Below, one piece after another: positions 23,890-31,897 of a DNA stretch of 64,000 bases. Made by a program: the position numbers and the translations under genes. This DNA is from Nucisporomicrobium flavum (GTDB lineage Bacteria > Actinomycetota > Actinomycetes > Mycobacteriales > Micromonosporaceae), in contig NZ_JADMLH010000007.1 of assembly GCF_016464385.1 (NCBI RefSeq), positions 304,850 through 368,849 on the forward strand. The letters run 5' to 3'. The notes beneath the pieces are model-generated. The model was not told the DNA's origin and ran no database searches. It saw only the letters and a list, made by a program, of their open reading frames with translations. Numbering within the stretch: position 1 is the stretch's first letter; each line of letters begins with the position of its first letter.

Positions 23890-25121
23890 TCCACCGGCTC
23901 CCGGCGGTCCTGATGGGCCGCCGGGGCGCGCAGGCCACGGTCGAGCAGCGCGAACGCCACGCCGATGAGCAGCGGGCCGGCCACCCCGGCCGGTCCCGCG
24001 GCCAGCACGAGGAACGCGGCCACCCCGGCGACGGTCAGCACGGGCACCCACCGGCCGGCCAGCCCGTCGGTGGCCGCGCCCACGGTCACCGCGATCAGCC
24101 CCAGCAGGCTCAGCGCCATCCCCGGCAGCGCCCAGCCGAAGGCCAGCAGCGGGAAGCCACCCATCGTCTCCCCCACCCGGCCCGCCGCGGCGTCGCCGAG
24201 CACCTGCCGGGCCGCGAGATCCGCCGTGTCGCCGACCATCAGCGCGCTGAAGTGCAGCAATGCCACGACGGTCACCCCGGCCGCCACCCTGGTGAACCGG
24301 CGCCCGCGCGCGGCGATGCCGAGGACCGCCGGGACGAACAGCAGCCAGCCGAGGTGCAGCAGCAGCGCGCTGAGCTGCAGCACCACGGGATGGTCGCTGG
24401 TGGCGGCCGGCGCGGTCAGCATGCCGAGCGCGAACGCCGCGGGGGCCGCGTACAGGCAGATCCTGGAGACCCGGCGGCGGAACGCGCCGAAGACGTCCGG
24501 CTCGCCGGCCTCAGGCCGGCGGGTGACCAGCTGCCATCCGGCCGCGCCGTAAGCGCCGGCCAGGACCACCGGGCCGAGCAGGTTCACCGGTACGGGCGAG
24601 ATCGCGAACAGGAAGTACAGCACCGTGCCGAGCAGCGCCGCCCCGGCCGTCCACCACGAGATCACCCGGCCCCGGGCCGCGGCCACCGGCACGAGCACCA
24701 GCGACAACGCCCAGCCCGCGAGGCCCGGCCACTGCCAGCCCGCCATGGTCGGCGTCTGCTCCTCGAACCGGGTGGTGACCGCCGCGGCCTGAGCGTCCGG
24801 CAGGTTCTGCTCCAGCGCCAGCACGAAGAAGTCGATCACCATCAGCGCCGAGAACGTCGCGAGCCCCAGCAGCACCGCGACCCAGGCGACCCGGGCGAGC
24901 GCGGCGCCGCGCGTACGGATCGGGGCCAGCAGCCCCAGCATCCCGGGCACGAACAGGACCCAGGCCCAGTGCAGCAGCAGCGAATGCCACTGCGTCGCGT
25001 CCGGATGGGCGCGGTAGATGCCGTGCACCTCGCCGGTGCCGAGCGCCGGGTCCACCCCGGTCGCCACGGCCAGAGCGATCGGAGCCGTCACCAGAGCGAC
25101 GGCGGCCGCCTTACGCCACAT
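23862..25121 (-). CDS. Polytopic membrane protein with two homologous halves
   Basis: 419 residues, about twelve membrane helices, no recognised family. The protein seems to be an internal duplication: WHSLLLHWAWVLFVPGMLGLL...FSALMVIDF (about 45-105) matches SALLLHLGWLLFVPAVLGIAA...FSALMVGD (about 250-310). The ATG at 25121 has AAGGAGG 5 bases upstream, and a TAGCGT hexamer lies about 40 bases further. It is divergent from the histidine kinase gene, which may therefore regulate it. Confidence 0.82.
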   Translation of the reverse strand: MWRKAAAVALVTAPIALAVATGVDPALGTGEVHGIYRAHPDATQWHSLLLHWAWVLFVPGMLGLLAPIRTRGAALARVAWVAVLLGLATFSALMVIDFFVLALEQNLPDAQAAAVTTRFEEQTPTMAGWQWPGLAGWALSLVLVPVAAARGRVISWWTAGAALLGTVLYFLFAISPVPVNLLGPVVLAGAYGAAGWQLVTRRPEAGEPDVFGAFRRRVSRICLYAAPAAFALGMLTAPAATSDHPVVLQLSALLLHLGWLLFVPAVLGIAARGRRFTRVAAGVTVVALLHFSALMVGDTADLAARQVLGDAAAGRVGETMGGFPLLAFGWALPGMALSLLGLIAVTVGAATDGLAGRWVPVLTVAGVAAFLVLAAGPAGVAGPLLIGVAFALLDRGLRAPAAHQDRREPVDQTAAVSAG

Positions 25122-25271
25122 CGTGGCCTCCTTGCGTGTTGCGTGGATGTCGGCCGCCGACGCTACGAACGGCGTGGCCTGCGGTAACCCGTACCGGGAG
25201 GGAGCCGGGGTCCGCCTCGGGGAGGACGGGCCGTCCCCCGCGCGACGGTCTCGCGGGACGGGCCGGGCCCG

Positions 25272-25277
25272 TACGGT
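25272..25277 (+). promoter_or_regulatory. -10 hexamer TACGGT, leaderless, for histidine kinase
   Basis: TACGGT is followed by 6 bases and the GTG at 25284 with no ribosome site. Confidence 0.6.
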
Positions 25278-25283
25278 CGAACA

Positions 25284-26447
25284 GTGATCCGCAAGCCACG
25301 CCCGCTCGACCTCGCGCTCGGCGCCGGGTTCGCCGCGTTCGCCCTGATCGAGGAGTACGTCGTCCGGATGCCGGGGAGCTGGTGGCCGTACGCGCTGGCG
25401 GTGTGCACGGCGTTGGTCGTCGCCCGTCGCGCGGTGCCGCTGCTCGCGATGGCGGTGAACAGCGTGGCCGCGTGCTCGTTCTTCTACGCCGACACGCCCG
25501 TCAGCTACCGGCTGTGGCAGCTTGTCGCGATGATGATCTCGGCGTACACGGTGGGTCAGCTCGTCCCGGGCCCGCAGGCCGGCCGCCGCGACCGGCTGCG
25601 CGCCGCCGCCGGAGCCGGGCTGGTCCTGCTCACCGCCCTGCTGTACTGGGAGAACGACCGCACCGACCCGATGGCCGCCTTCTTCTTCACGACCGCCCCG
25701 TACGCCCTGGGCGCCGTGGTCGCCGCGCAGGCCCGCCGGCTCGCCGACACCGCAGCGGTCCGCGCGTCGATCCGCGAGCAGCAGGCCCGGGAGGCGGTGA
25801 TGGAGGAACGCGTCCGCATCGCCCGGGAACTGCACGACATGGTCGCGCACAGCGTGACGGTGATGGTCATCCAGGCGGGCGCGGTCCGGCGGCGGCTCGA
25901 CGCGGGGCTCACCGTCGACCCGGAGCTCCTGCAGGGCATCGAGGAGGCCGGCCGCGAGGCGGTGGGCGAGCTGCGCCGCACTCTCGGCCTGCTGCGCGGG
26001 GACGCCGGCCAGACGGCACCGCCCGCCGGCCTCGACCGGCTCGACGACCTGGCCGGCCAGGTCCGGGAGGCGGGCCTCAAGGTCATTCTCGACCGTACGG
26101 GCAGCCCGGCGACGTTGCCGCCGGCCGCGGACCTGTCGGCGTACCGGATCATCCAGGAGGCCCTCACCAACGTCCTGAAACACGGCGGCGCGGCGGCCGC
26201 GACGGTGACTGTCGCCGCCGAGGCCGGGGGCGTACGGCTCACCGTCGCCAACGACGGCCCGGTCGTGCCGCCGCCGGCGGCCGGGAACGGGCAGGGTCTG
26301 ATCGGGATGCGGGAGCGGGTGGCGTTGTTCGGGGGTACGTTCACCGCCGGGCCTCGGGACGGGGGTGGGTTCGCGGTGGAAGCATGGCTGCCGGCGTTGC
26401 CGGCGACGGGCTCACCGACCTCGGCAGCTGTTCAGGCGGGGTCGTGA
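25284..26447 (+). CDS. NarL-type sensor histidine kinase
   Basis: 387 residues. The N-terminal part (about 10-150) has five or six membrane helices without a large external sensor. The HisKA_3 dimerisation domain holds the phospho-acceptor His184 (RIARELHDMVAHSVTVM), and the HATPase domain begins near residue 285 (YRIIQEALTNVLKHGG) with the G-box GLIGMRERVALFGG. The leaderless GTG start is well defined. The stop overlaps the next start as GTGA, so it is coupled to the response regulator. The signal is unknown; the divergent membrane protein is a possible target. Confidence 0.95.
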   Translation: MIRKPRPLDLALGAGFAAFALIEEYVVRMPGSWWPYALAVCTALVVARRAVPLLAMAVNSVAACSFFYADTPVSYRLWQLVAMMISAYTVGQLVPGPQAGRRDRLRAAAGAGLVLLTALLYWENDRTDPMAAFFFTTAPYALGAVVAAQARRLADTAAVRASIREQQAREAVMEERVRIARELHDMVAHSVTVMVIQAGAVRRRLDAGLTVDPELLQGIEEAGREAVGELRRTLGLLRGDAGQTAPPAGLDRLDDLAGQVREAGLKVILDRTGSPATLPPAADLSAYRIIQEALTNVLKHGGAAAATVTVAAEAGGVRLTVANDGPVVPPPAAGNGQGLIGMRERVALFGGTFTAGPRDGGGFAVEAWLPALPATGSPTSAAVQAGS

Positions 26448-27103
26448 GCGGGGGGATCTCGGTCGTCATCGCGGACGACCAGAAGATGGTCCGCGCCGGC
26501 CTGCGGATGGTCATCGAGACCGAGCCGGACCTGCGCGTCGTCGGCGAGGCCGGCGACGGCGTGGAGGCGGTCACCCTCACCCGGCGGCTACGGCCCGACG
26601 TGGTGCTGATGGACATCGCGATGCCCCGCCAGGACGGCCTCGCGGCGACCCGGGCCCTGCTGTCCGCCCCGAACCCGCCGCGGATCATCGTGCTGACGAC
26701 GTTCGACACGGACGAGAACCTGTACCGGGCGCTGCAGGCGGGAGCGAGCGGCTTCCTGCTGAAGGTGTCGTCGCCCGAGCATCTGATCACGGCGGTCCGG
26801 GTCGTGGCGGCCGGCGAGGCGCTGCTCGATCCGGCGGTGACGACCCGGGTCATCTCGGCGTTCGCGGGCCGGCCCGGTCCCGCGGCACCACCGGAGCTGG
26901 ACACGCTGACGCCCCGCGAGACCGACGTGCTGCGCCTGCTGGCCCGCGGCAGGTCCAACGCGGAGATCGCCGCGGACCTGGCCGTGGGCGAGGCGACGGT
27001 GAAGACGCACGTGGCGCGCGTGCTGATGAAGCTGGGGCTGCGGGACCGGGTGCAGGCGGTCGTGTACGCCTATGAGTCCGGCCTGGTCAGAGCCGGCCGC
27101 TGA
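26444..27103 (+). CDS. LuxR/NarL-family response regulator
   Basis: 219 residues: receiver domain with Asp57 (DVVLMDIAMP), Thr in LTTFDTDE and Lys in FLLKVSSPE, then a LuxR HTH (LTPRETDVLRLLARGRSNAEIAADL...VKTHVARVLMKLGLRDRVQ). The GTG start overlaps the kinase stop by 4 bases (GTGA), so it is the cognate regulator of the kinase. It converges with mshC. Confidence 0.96.
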   Translation: MSGGISVVIADDQKMVRAGLRMVIETEPDLRVVGEAGDGVEAVTLTRRLRPDVVLMDIAMPRQDGLAATRALLSAPNPPRIIVLTTFDTDENLYRALQAGASGFLLKVSSPEHLITAVRVVAAGEALLDPAVTTRVISAFAGRPGPAAPPELDTLTPRETDVLRLLARGRSNAEIAADLAVGEATVKTHVARVLMKLGLRDRVQAVVYAYESGLVRAGR

Positions 27104-27108
27104 CCTCG

Positions 27109-27123
27109 GCCCGGCGGCCGGGC
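27109..27123. terminator. Short GC hairpin between response regulator and mshC
   Basis: GCCCGGC and GCCGGGC form a tight inverted repeat in the 30-base gap between the two convergent genes. The loop is very small, so the hairpin would use fewer pairs than drawn. Confidence 0.4.
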
Positions 27124-27133
27124 GCGGCGGTCT

Positions 27134-28372
27134 CTACAGGCGGATGCCGAGGAGGGCGTCCACCGTGCGGGACATCAGCTCCGGGGCCGCGGTGTCGTCG
27201 CCGGTGCCCGACAGGGCCGCCTCCGTCCAGGCGTCGATCAGGGCGAGCGCCGCCGGGGTGTCGAGGTCGTTGTGCAGGGCCTCGCGGACCGCGGCGAGCA
27301 GGCCCTCGCCCGACGGGCCGGCCGGGGCGGCCGCCGCGGAGCGCCAGCGGGCCAGGCGCTGCTGGCCGGTCTTGAGGACGTCGTCGGTCCACTGGCGGTC
27401 GGTGCGGTAGTGCTCGGCGATCAGGCCGAGGCGGACCGCCATCGGGTCGACGCCGTCGCCGCGCAGGCGGGAGACGAAGACGAGGTTGCCCTTGGACTTG
27501 GACATCTTCTCGCCGTCGAGGCCGATCATGCCGGCGTGCACGTAGTGGGCGGCGAACGGGGCGCGGCCGGTGAGGCGCTCGGCGTGGGCGGCGGAGCACT
27601 CGTGGTGCGGGTAGAGCAGGTCGTTGCCGCCGCCCTGGACGTCGATGGTGTCGCCGAGCAGGCCGGTGGCGATCGTCGCGCACTCGATGTGCCAGCCGGG
27701 GCGGCCGGGGCCGAGGTCGCCGCCCTCCCAGGCCGGCTCGCCGTCGCGGGCGCCGCGCCACAGCAGCGGGTCGAGCGGGTCGCGTTTGCCCTCGCGGCCG
27801 GGGTCGCCGCCGCGCTCGGCGGACAGGACCAGCATCTCGTCGCGGGTCAGCCCGGACTCGTAGCCGAACGAGGGCGCCGCGGCGATCGAGAAGTAGACGT
27901 CGCCGGTGCCGTCTTCGAGGGTGTACGCCGACCCGTCCGCGAGCAGCTCCCGCACGTGCCCGGCGATCGCGGGGATCGACTCCACCGCGCCCACGTAGTG
28001 CACGGGCGGGATCATCCGCAGCGCCTCCATGTCCTCACGGAACAGGGCGGTCTCGCGCATCGCCAGCACGACCCAGTCCTCGCCGTCACGGTTGGCCCGC
28101 TCCAGCAGAGGGTCGTCGATGTCGGTGACGTTCTGCACGTAGCGCACGTCGAGGCCGGCGTCACGCCAGGCGCGCTGCACCAGGTCGAACGTGATCATCG
28201 TGGCGGCGTGCCCGAGGTGGGTGGCGTCGTACGGCGTGATGCCGCAGACGTACATGGTCGCGGTGGTTCCGGGCCTGGTCGGTGCGACCCGGCGGCGGGC
28301 GGTGTCGTACAGGGCCGGCAAGGCGGCCCTTCCCGGCAGGGTCGGCACGTCGTGCCCGGTCCATGCGTCCAT
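27134..28372 (-). CDS. mshC: Mycothiol ligase: L-cysteine:1D-myo-inosityl 2-amino-2-deoxy-alpha-D-glucopyranoside ligase
   Basis: 412 residues. MshC joins cysteine to GlcN-inositol using ATP, the penultimate step of mycothiol synthesis. It is a class I aminoacyl-tRNA synthetase-like protein: HLGH (52-55) and KMSKS (289-293) are the ATP motifs, and Cys43 and Cys231 with downstream His are the zinc site that binds cysteine. GGGNDLLYPHHECS is diagnostic. The ATG at 28372 is 8 bases after TAGGCT (minus strand), a leaderless start; a GTG two codons earlier is less likely. It follows the SCO1664-like gene in the usual actinobacterial order. Confidence 0.97.
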   Translation of the reverse strand: MDAWTGHDVPTLPGRAALPALYDTARRRVAPTRPGTTATMYVCGITPYDATHLGHAATMITFDLVQRAWRDAGLDVRYVQNVTDIDDPLLERANRDGEDWVVLAMRETALFREDMEALRMIPPVHYVGAVESIPAIAGHVRELLADGSAYTLEDGTGDVYFSIAAAPSFGYESGLTRDEMLVLSAERGGDPGREGKRDPLDPLLWRGARDGEPAWEGGDLGPGRPGWHIECATIATGLLGDTIDVQGGGNDLLYPHHECSAAHAERLTGRAPFAAHYVHAGMIGLDGEKMSKSKGNLVFVSRLRGDGVDPMAVRLGLIAEHYRTDRQWTDDVLKTGQQRLARWRSAAAAPAGPSGEGLLAAVREALHNDLDTPAALALIDAWTEAALSGTGDDTAAPELMSRTVDALLGIRL

Positions 28373-28380
28373 GGTCACCG

Positions 28381-28386
28381 AGCCTA
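28381..28386 (-). promoter_or_regulatory. -10 hexamer TAGGCT, leaderless, for mshC
   Basis: On the minus strand TAGGCT lies 8 bases before the ATG at 28372, giving mshC its own promoter within the cluster. Confidence 0.6.
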
Positions 28387-28450
28387 TCCAGACCCGGCGG
28401 CAGTTTCGCCCGGGGCGTGAGTAAAGACTCAGGAAGACGCGGCGGCCGGA

Positions 28451-29266
28451 TCAGACCGGCGGCCAGGGCACCGCCGGCCAGTCCTGCGGCGGCTTCGGGA
28501 ACCGTCCGGCGCGCAGCAGCCGCCGCACCCGCAGCCGCGCGTGCTGCACCTCGGAGAGCGTCAGGTGCTCCTCGAGCTTCTCCCCCAGGTCGCCGTCGAG
28601 CTCCGCGCCGAGCCGGGTCAGCACCTCCACGCACTCGGCGGGCAACTGCCGGCCCGTCCAGCCCCACAGCACCGTGCGCAGCTTGTTCTCGACGTGGAAG
28701 CTGACGCCGTGGTCGACGCCGTGGATGCGGCCGTCGGGGGCGTACAGGACGTGGCCGCCCTTGCGGTCGGCGTTGTTGATGACCGCGTCGAGCACGGCGA
28801 GGCGGGCCAGGCGGGGGTCGTCGGCGTGGGCCAGCGCGTACGCGTCGCCGTCCTCGTCACGCGCCGACGCGACCGGGAACCAGCCCTCGGGCACGTCGTA
28901 CGCCGGGACGAACCCGATCAGCGCCTCGGCGTCCGCCGGTTCGTCGATCCACAGCTGGCAGGCGCCGGGGCCGAGCGGACCGTCCCGCAGGATCGTGGGC
29001 GGTACGAGCCCCCAGCCGCTGGCCTGCGACACGAGGAAAGCGGACACCTCCCGGCCGGCGAGGGTGCCGTCGGGGAAGTCCCACAGCGGGCGTTCACCGC
29101 GCACCGGCTTGTACACGCAGCGGCGGGTCACCCCGTCGAGGGTGATCTCCGCGCGCAGCGTGGTGTTGGAGGCGTCGACGAGCCGGCCCTCGAGCTCCAT
29201 CGTGCCGTGGTGGAGCAGCTCGAGGGCGTCACCCTCGGCGAGCGCCTGCGCCGGCTCCGTCGTCAC
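28451..29266 (-). CDS. SCO1664-family protein, phosphatidylinositol-kinase-like fold
   Basis: 271 residues of a conserved actinobacterial family found beside mshC. It has a kinase-like arrangement: a possible ATP-contacting Lys53 (CVYKPVRGERPLWDFP), a catalytic-loop-like AVINNADRKGGH (161-172) and a metal-loop-like HGVDHGVSFH (Asp185), similar to PI3/4-kinase and HipA-type folds. No reaction has been assigned to my knowledge. The GTG start overlaps the DUF3090 stop by 4 bases (GTGA), so the two are coupled. Confidence 0.92.
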   Translation of the reverse strand: MTTEPAQALAEGDALELLHHGTMELEGRLVDASNTTLRAEITLDGVTRRCVYKPVRGERPLWDFPDGTLAGREVSAFLVSQASGWGLVPPTILRDGPLGPGACQLWIDEPADAEALIGFVPAYDVPEGWFPVASARDEDGDAYALAHADDPRLARLAVLDAVINNADRKGGHVLYAPDGRIHGVDHGVSFHVENKLRTVLWGWTGRQLPAECVEVLTRLGAELDGDLGEKLEEHLTLSEVQHARLRVRRLLRAGRFPKPPQDWPAVPWPPV

Positions 29267-29856
29267 CGGTGGTAGCCGTTGTGCCGGGGGCAGAGGTGGC
29301 CGGCCGGGTCCAGCGGCTGGCCGCAGAGCGGGCAGGGCGGGCGGCCGGCGGCGACCACGCGGCGGGCGCGGTCGATGAACGCGCGGGTCGCCTCGGGGGT
29401 GAGCCGGACGCGGAGCCGGTCGAGGTCGTCGTCGGGCTCGTCGTCCTCGTCCTCGTCGTCCGCGGCGTCGTCGTCCTCCTCGGCGCCCAGCTCGACCTCG
29501 GCGTCGGCCTCGCCCGCCTCGATCGCCTCGATGACGACCGTGGTGGTGTCGACGTCGAAGGCGAGGCCGAGCGTGCCGACCCGGAACTCCTCGTCGACGG
29601 GGGTGTCGAGGGGCTCGTTGTCGTTGACGGCGAGCGGGGACGACTCGGGCAGCTCGACGCCGAACCGCCGGCCGGCCTCGGTGAGCAGCTCCTCGAGCTT
29701 CTCGGCGAGCAGCGACACCTGGACCTTCTCCAGCGCCACGCTGACCACCCGCCCGCCACCGCGGGCCTGGAGGAAGAATGTCCGGTCGCCCGGCTCGCCC
29801 ACCGTCCCGGCGACGAACCGCTCCGGCGGCTCGAAGGCATGCACCTGGTGGGTCAT
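29263..29856 (-). CDS. DUF3090 family protein with acidic stretch and zinc-ribbon-like C-terminus
   Basis: 197 residues. The N-terminus (HQVHAFEPPERFVAGTVGEPGDRTFFLQA) is the signature of this actinobacterial family. A run of about 25 mostly acidic residues lies near 125-150. The C-terminus has Cys175, Cys178 and Cys189 with a final His (CPLCGQPLDPAGHLCPRH), a probable zinc site. The ATG is 7 bases after TAGGGT (minus strand). It leads the pair with the SCO1664-like gene; role unknown. Confidence 0.92.
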   Translation of the reverse strand: MTHQVHAFEPPERFVAGTVGEPGDRTFFLQARGGGRVVSVALEKVQVSLLAEKLEELLTEAGRRFGVELPESSPLAVNDNEPLDTPVDEEFRVGTLGLAFDVDTTTVVIEAIEAGEADAEVELGAEEDDDAADDEDEDDEPDDDLDRLRVRLTPEATRAFIDRARRVVAAGRPPCPLCGQPLDPAGHLCPRHNGYHR

Positions 29857-29863
29857 GGCAACG

Positions 29864-29869
29864 ACCCTA
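29864..29869 (-). promoter_or_regulatory. -10 hexamer TAGGGT, leaderless, for DUF3090 gene
   Basis: On the minus strand TAGGGT lies 7 bases before the ATG at 29856. Confidence 0.65.
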
Positions 29870-29973
29870 TCCGCCCGCGCGCACGATCGCGCGGCGCACC
29901 GGCCCGGTTCGCCGAGGGCGCAACGCGAGCCCCCATCGCCGTCACACGCTGGTCACGCGCCGTCAACACGGGT

Positions 29974-30675
29974 TCACACGCCGGCGCCGGCGCCACCGCC
30001 CACCGCGGCGTCGGACTGCGCCGCCGGGTCCGCCGCCTGCCCGTCCTCCTTCTTCACCGGGATGAGACCGGCGAGGTCGGCGGTGTCGTTGAGGCGGACG
30101 AGGAACGGGCGGGTCGGCGTGTAACGGATCACACTGATCGAGGCGGGATCGGCGACGATGCGCTGGAACTCGTCCAGGTGCAGACCCATGGCGTCCGCGA
30201 CGATGGCCTTGATGATGTCGCCGTGGCTGCACGCCACCCACAGCGCGTCGGCGCCGTGCTCGGCGGTCACCTTGGCGTCCCAGCGCCGGATCGTGGCGAC
30301 CGCCCGCGCCGACATGGCCGCCATCGCCTCGCCGTTGGGGAACACCACGGCGCTCGGGTGCTGCTGCACGACGGGCCACAGCGGGTCCGTGGCCAGCTCC
30401 TTGAGCGGCCGGCCCTCCCAGTCGCCGTACCCGCACTCGGTGAGGCCGTCGTCGACGGCCGGGACGACGTCCGGCAGGGCGAGCTCGACGGTCTGCCGGC
30501 AGCGGACCAGCGGACTGCAGACGACCGTCGCCAGCGGCAGCGCGCGCAGCCGTTCCCCGGCACGCCGGGCCTGGTCACGGCCGGTGTCGTCGAGCTCGAC
30601 GGGGCGGCGGCCGGCGAGCTCGCCGGTCGCGTTGGAGGTGGTCCGCCCGTGGCGGAGCAGCAGGACGGTCGCCAC
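29974..30675 (-). CDS. Histidine phosphatase family protein (MSMEG_4193-like phosphomutase)
   Basis: 233 residues. The phosphohistidine motif LRHGRTTSN (Arg8, His9, Gly10), the second Arg in CSPLVRCRQT and the second His in VACSHGDIIKAIVAD define a phosphoglycerate-mutase-like phosphatase. The subtype accompanies mshC and DUF3090 in many actinobacteria. The GTG start is only 2 bases past the upstream LLM gene stop, so the two form an operon. The last 35 residues are Gly/Ala-rich. Substrate unknown. Confidence 0.93.
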   Translation of the reverse strand: MATVLLLRHGRTTSNATGELAGRRPVELDDTGRDQARRAGERLRALPLATVVCSPLVRCRQTVELALPDVVPAVDDGLTECGYGDWEGRPLKELATDPLWPVVQQHPSAVVFPNGEAMAAMSARAVATIRRWDAKVTAEHGADALWVACSHGDIIKAIVADAMGLHLDEFQRIVADPASISVIRYTPTRPFLVRLNDTADLAGLIPVKKEDGQAADPAAQSDAAVGGGAGAGV

Positions 30676-30677
30676 GG

Positions 30678-31730
30678 CTACTCGGCCACGCCGGACGCTT
30701 CGTAGGCCTCCGCGACCGCGCGCAGCGTGGCGATGCCGCTCTCCAGGTCACCCACGTACGGGCTCACCGACAGCGTGCCGACGCCGGCTGCCGCGTACTC
30801 GCGGATGCGCTCCACGATGCGCGCCTTGGGCCCGACCATCGACGTACGGTCGATGAAGTCCTGCGGCACCGCCGCGGCCGCGTCCCGGACCTTGCGGTCC
30901 AGGTAGAGGTCCTGGACCTGCTTGGCCTCGTCCGCGTAACCCATCCGGACGGCCAGCTGGTTGTAGAAGTTCTGCTCGCGGCTGCCCATGCCGCCGACAT
31001 AGAGCGCCGCGTACGGCCGGATCAGGTCCGCGCACGCGGCCACGTCGTCGCCGATGGCGACGGGCACGGCCGTGCACACGTCGAAGCCGGCCAGGCCGGC
31101 TCCCGACTTCGCGCGGCCCCGCTCGATGTGCTGCAGCTGCTCCCCCGCCGCGTCCGGCGCGTAGAAGATCGCCAGCCAGCCGTCGGCGATCTCACCGGCC
31201 AGCTCCAGGTTCTTCGGTCCCACGGCCGCGAGATAGATGGGTACGGAATCCCGGGGCGGATGGAAGCCCAGTCGCAGCGCCTTCCCGGCTCCGCCCGGGA
31301 GCGGCAGCCGGTAGTGCTCGCCCTCGTAGGCCACGGGCTTGCGCGCGATCGCGAGCTTGACGATGTCGACGTACTCGCGGGTGCGGCCGAGCGGCTTGGC
31401 GAACCGCACGCCGTGCCACCCCTCGGAGACCTGCGGGCCGGAGACGCCCAGCCCGAGGCGGAACCGCCCGCCGGAGAGCGTGTCGATGGTGGCGGCCGTC
31501 ATCGCGGTCATCGCGGGGCTGCGGGCGGGGATCTGCATGACCGCCGCGCCCACGTCGATGCGCTGCGTCTGGCCGGCGATCCACGCGAGCATGCTGGGCG
31601 AGTCGGAGCCGTACGCCTCCGCCGCCCACACCACCGAGTAGCCGAGCCGGTCGGCCTCCTGGGCCATCGCCAGGTGATCGGCGGGGGTGCTCCACGAGGT
31701 CTGGTATCCGAGGCTGAGTCCGAGCCGCAC
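30678..31730 (-). CDS. LLM-class F420-dependent oxidoreductase
   Basis: A 350-residue luciferase-like TIM-barrel enzyme of the actinobacterial F420 subgroup. Family features are GLSLGYQTSW at the start, YSVVWAAEAYGSDS, GAAVMQIPARSPAMTAMTAATIDTLSGGRFRLGLGVSGPQV and the late GTLSVSPY. It should use F420H2 or F420 in hydride transfer to an unknown substrate. The GTG has GGGAGG 4 bases upstream and a TAGGCT hexamer about 50 bases upstream. It is the first gene of an operon with the histidine phosphatase and is divergent from an aldo/keto reductase. Confidence 0.94.
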   Translation of the reverse strand: MRLGLSLGYQTSWSTPADHLAMAQEADRLGYSVVWAAEAYGSDSPSMLAWIAGQTQRIDVGAAVMQIPARSPAMTAMTAATIDTLSGGRFRLGLGVSGPQVSEGWHGVRFAKPLGRTREYVDIVKLAIARKPVAYEGEHYRLPLPGGAGKALRLGFHPPRDSVPIYLAAVGPKNLELAGEIADGWLAIFYAPDAAGEQLQHIERGRAKSGAGLAGFDVCTAVPVAIGDDVAACADLIRPYAALYVGGMGSREQNFYNQLAVRMGYADEAKQVQDLYLDRKVRDAAAAVPQDFIDRTSMVGPKARIVERIREYAAAGVGTLSVSPYVGDLESGIATLRAVAEAYEASGVAE

Positions 31731-31842
31731 GGGTCCTCCCGTTCCTGCTGGCAGGGCCGCGATGCCCCGCGTTACGAAGCCTAGGCGACCACGCTGAGTG
31801 ATCTTCGGGCCCTCGGGTCGCGTACCCGACGGTTGTGCGGCA

Positions 31843-31860
31843 CTGTTGAGCTCTCAACAG
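31843..31860. promoter_or_regulatory. Perfect palindrome CTGTTGAG-CT-CTCAACAG
   Basis: Two 8-base arms separated by 2 bases lie just upstream of the -35 position of the aldo/keto reductase and in front of the divergent LLM gene. The size and placement fit an operator for a dimeric regulator acting on either or both genes. Confidence 0.55.
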
Positions 31861-31885
31861 CGTTCCGCCGGTGGTCCCCTCTGAA

Positions 31886-31891
31886 TAAGGT
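31886..31891 (+). promoter_or_regulatory. -10 hexamer TAAGGT, leaderless, for aldo/keto reductase
   Basis: TAAGGT is followed by 6 bases and the ATG at 31898, with no ribosome site. Confidence 0.7.
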
Positions 31892-31897
31892 TCACCC

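Noticed and set aside
23862..26183. 773-codon minus-strand frame as one long protein
   Set aside because: The part beyond 25121 is antisense to the histidine kinase and has random composition; the ATG at 25121 with AAGGAGG is a clear start.
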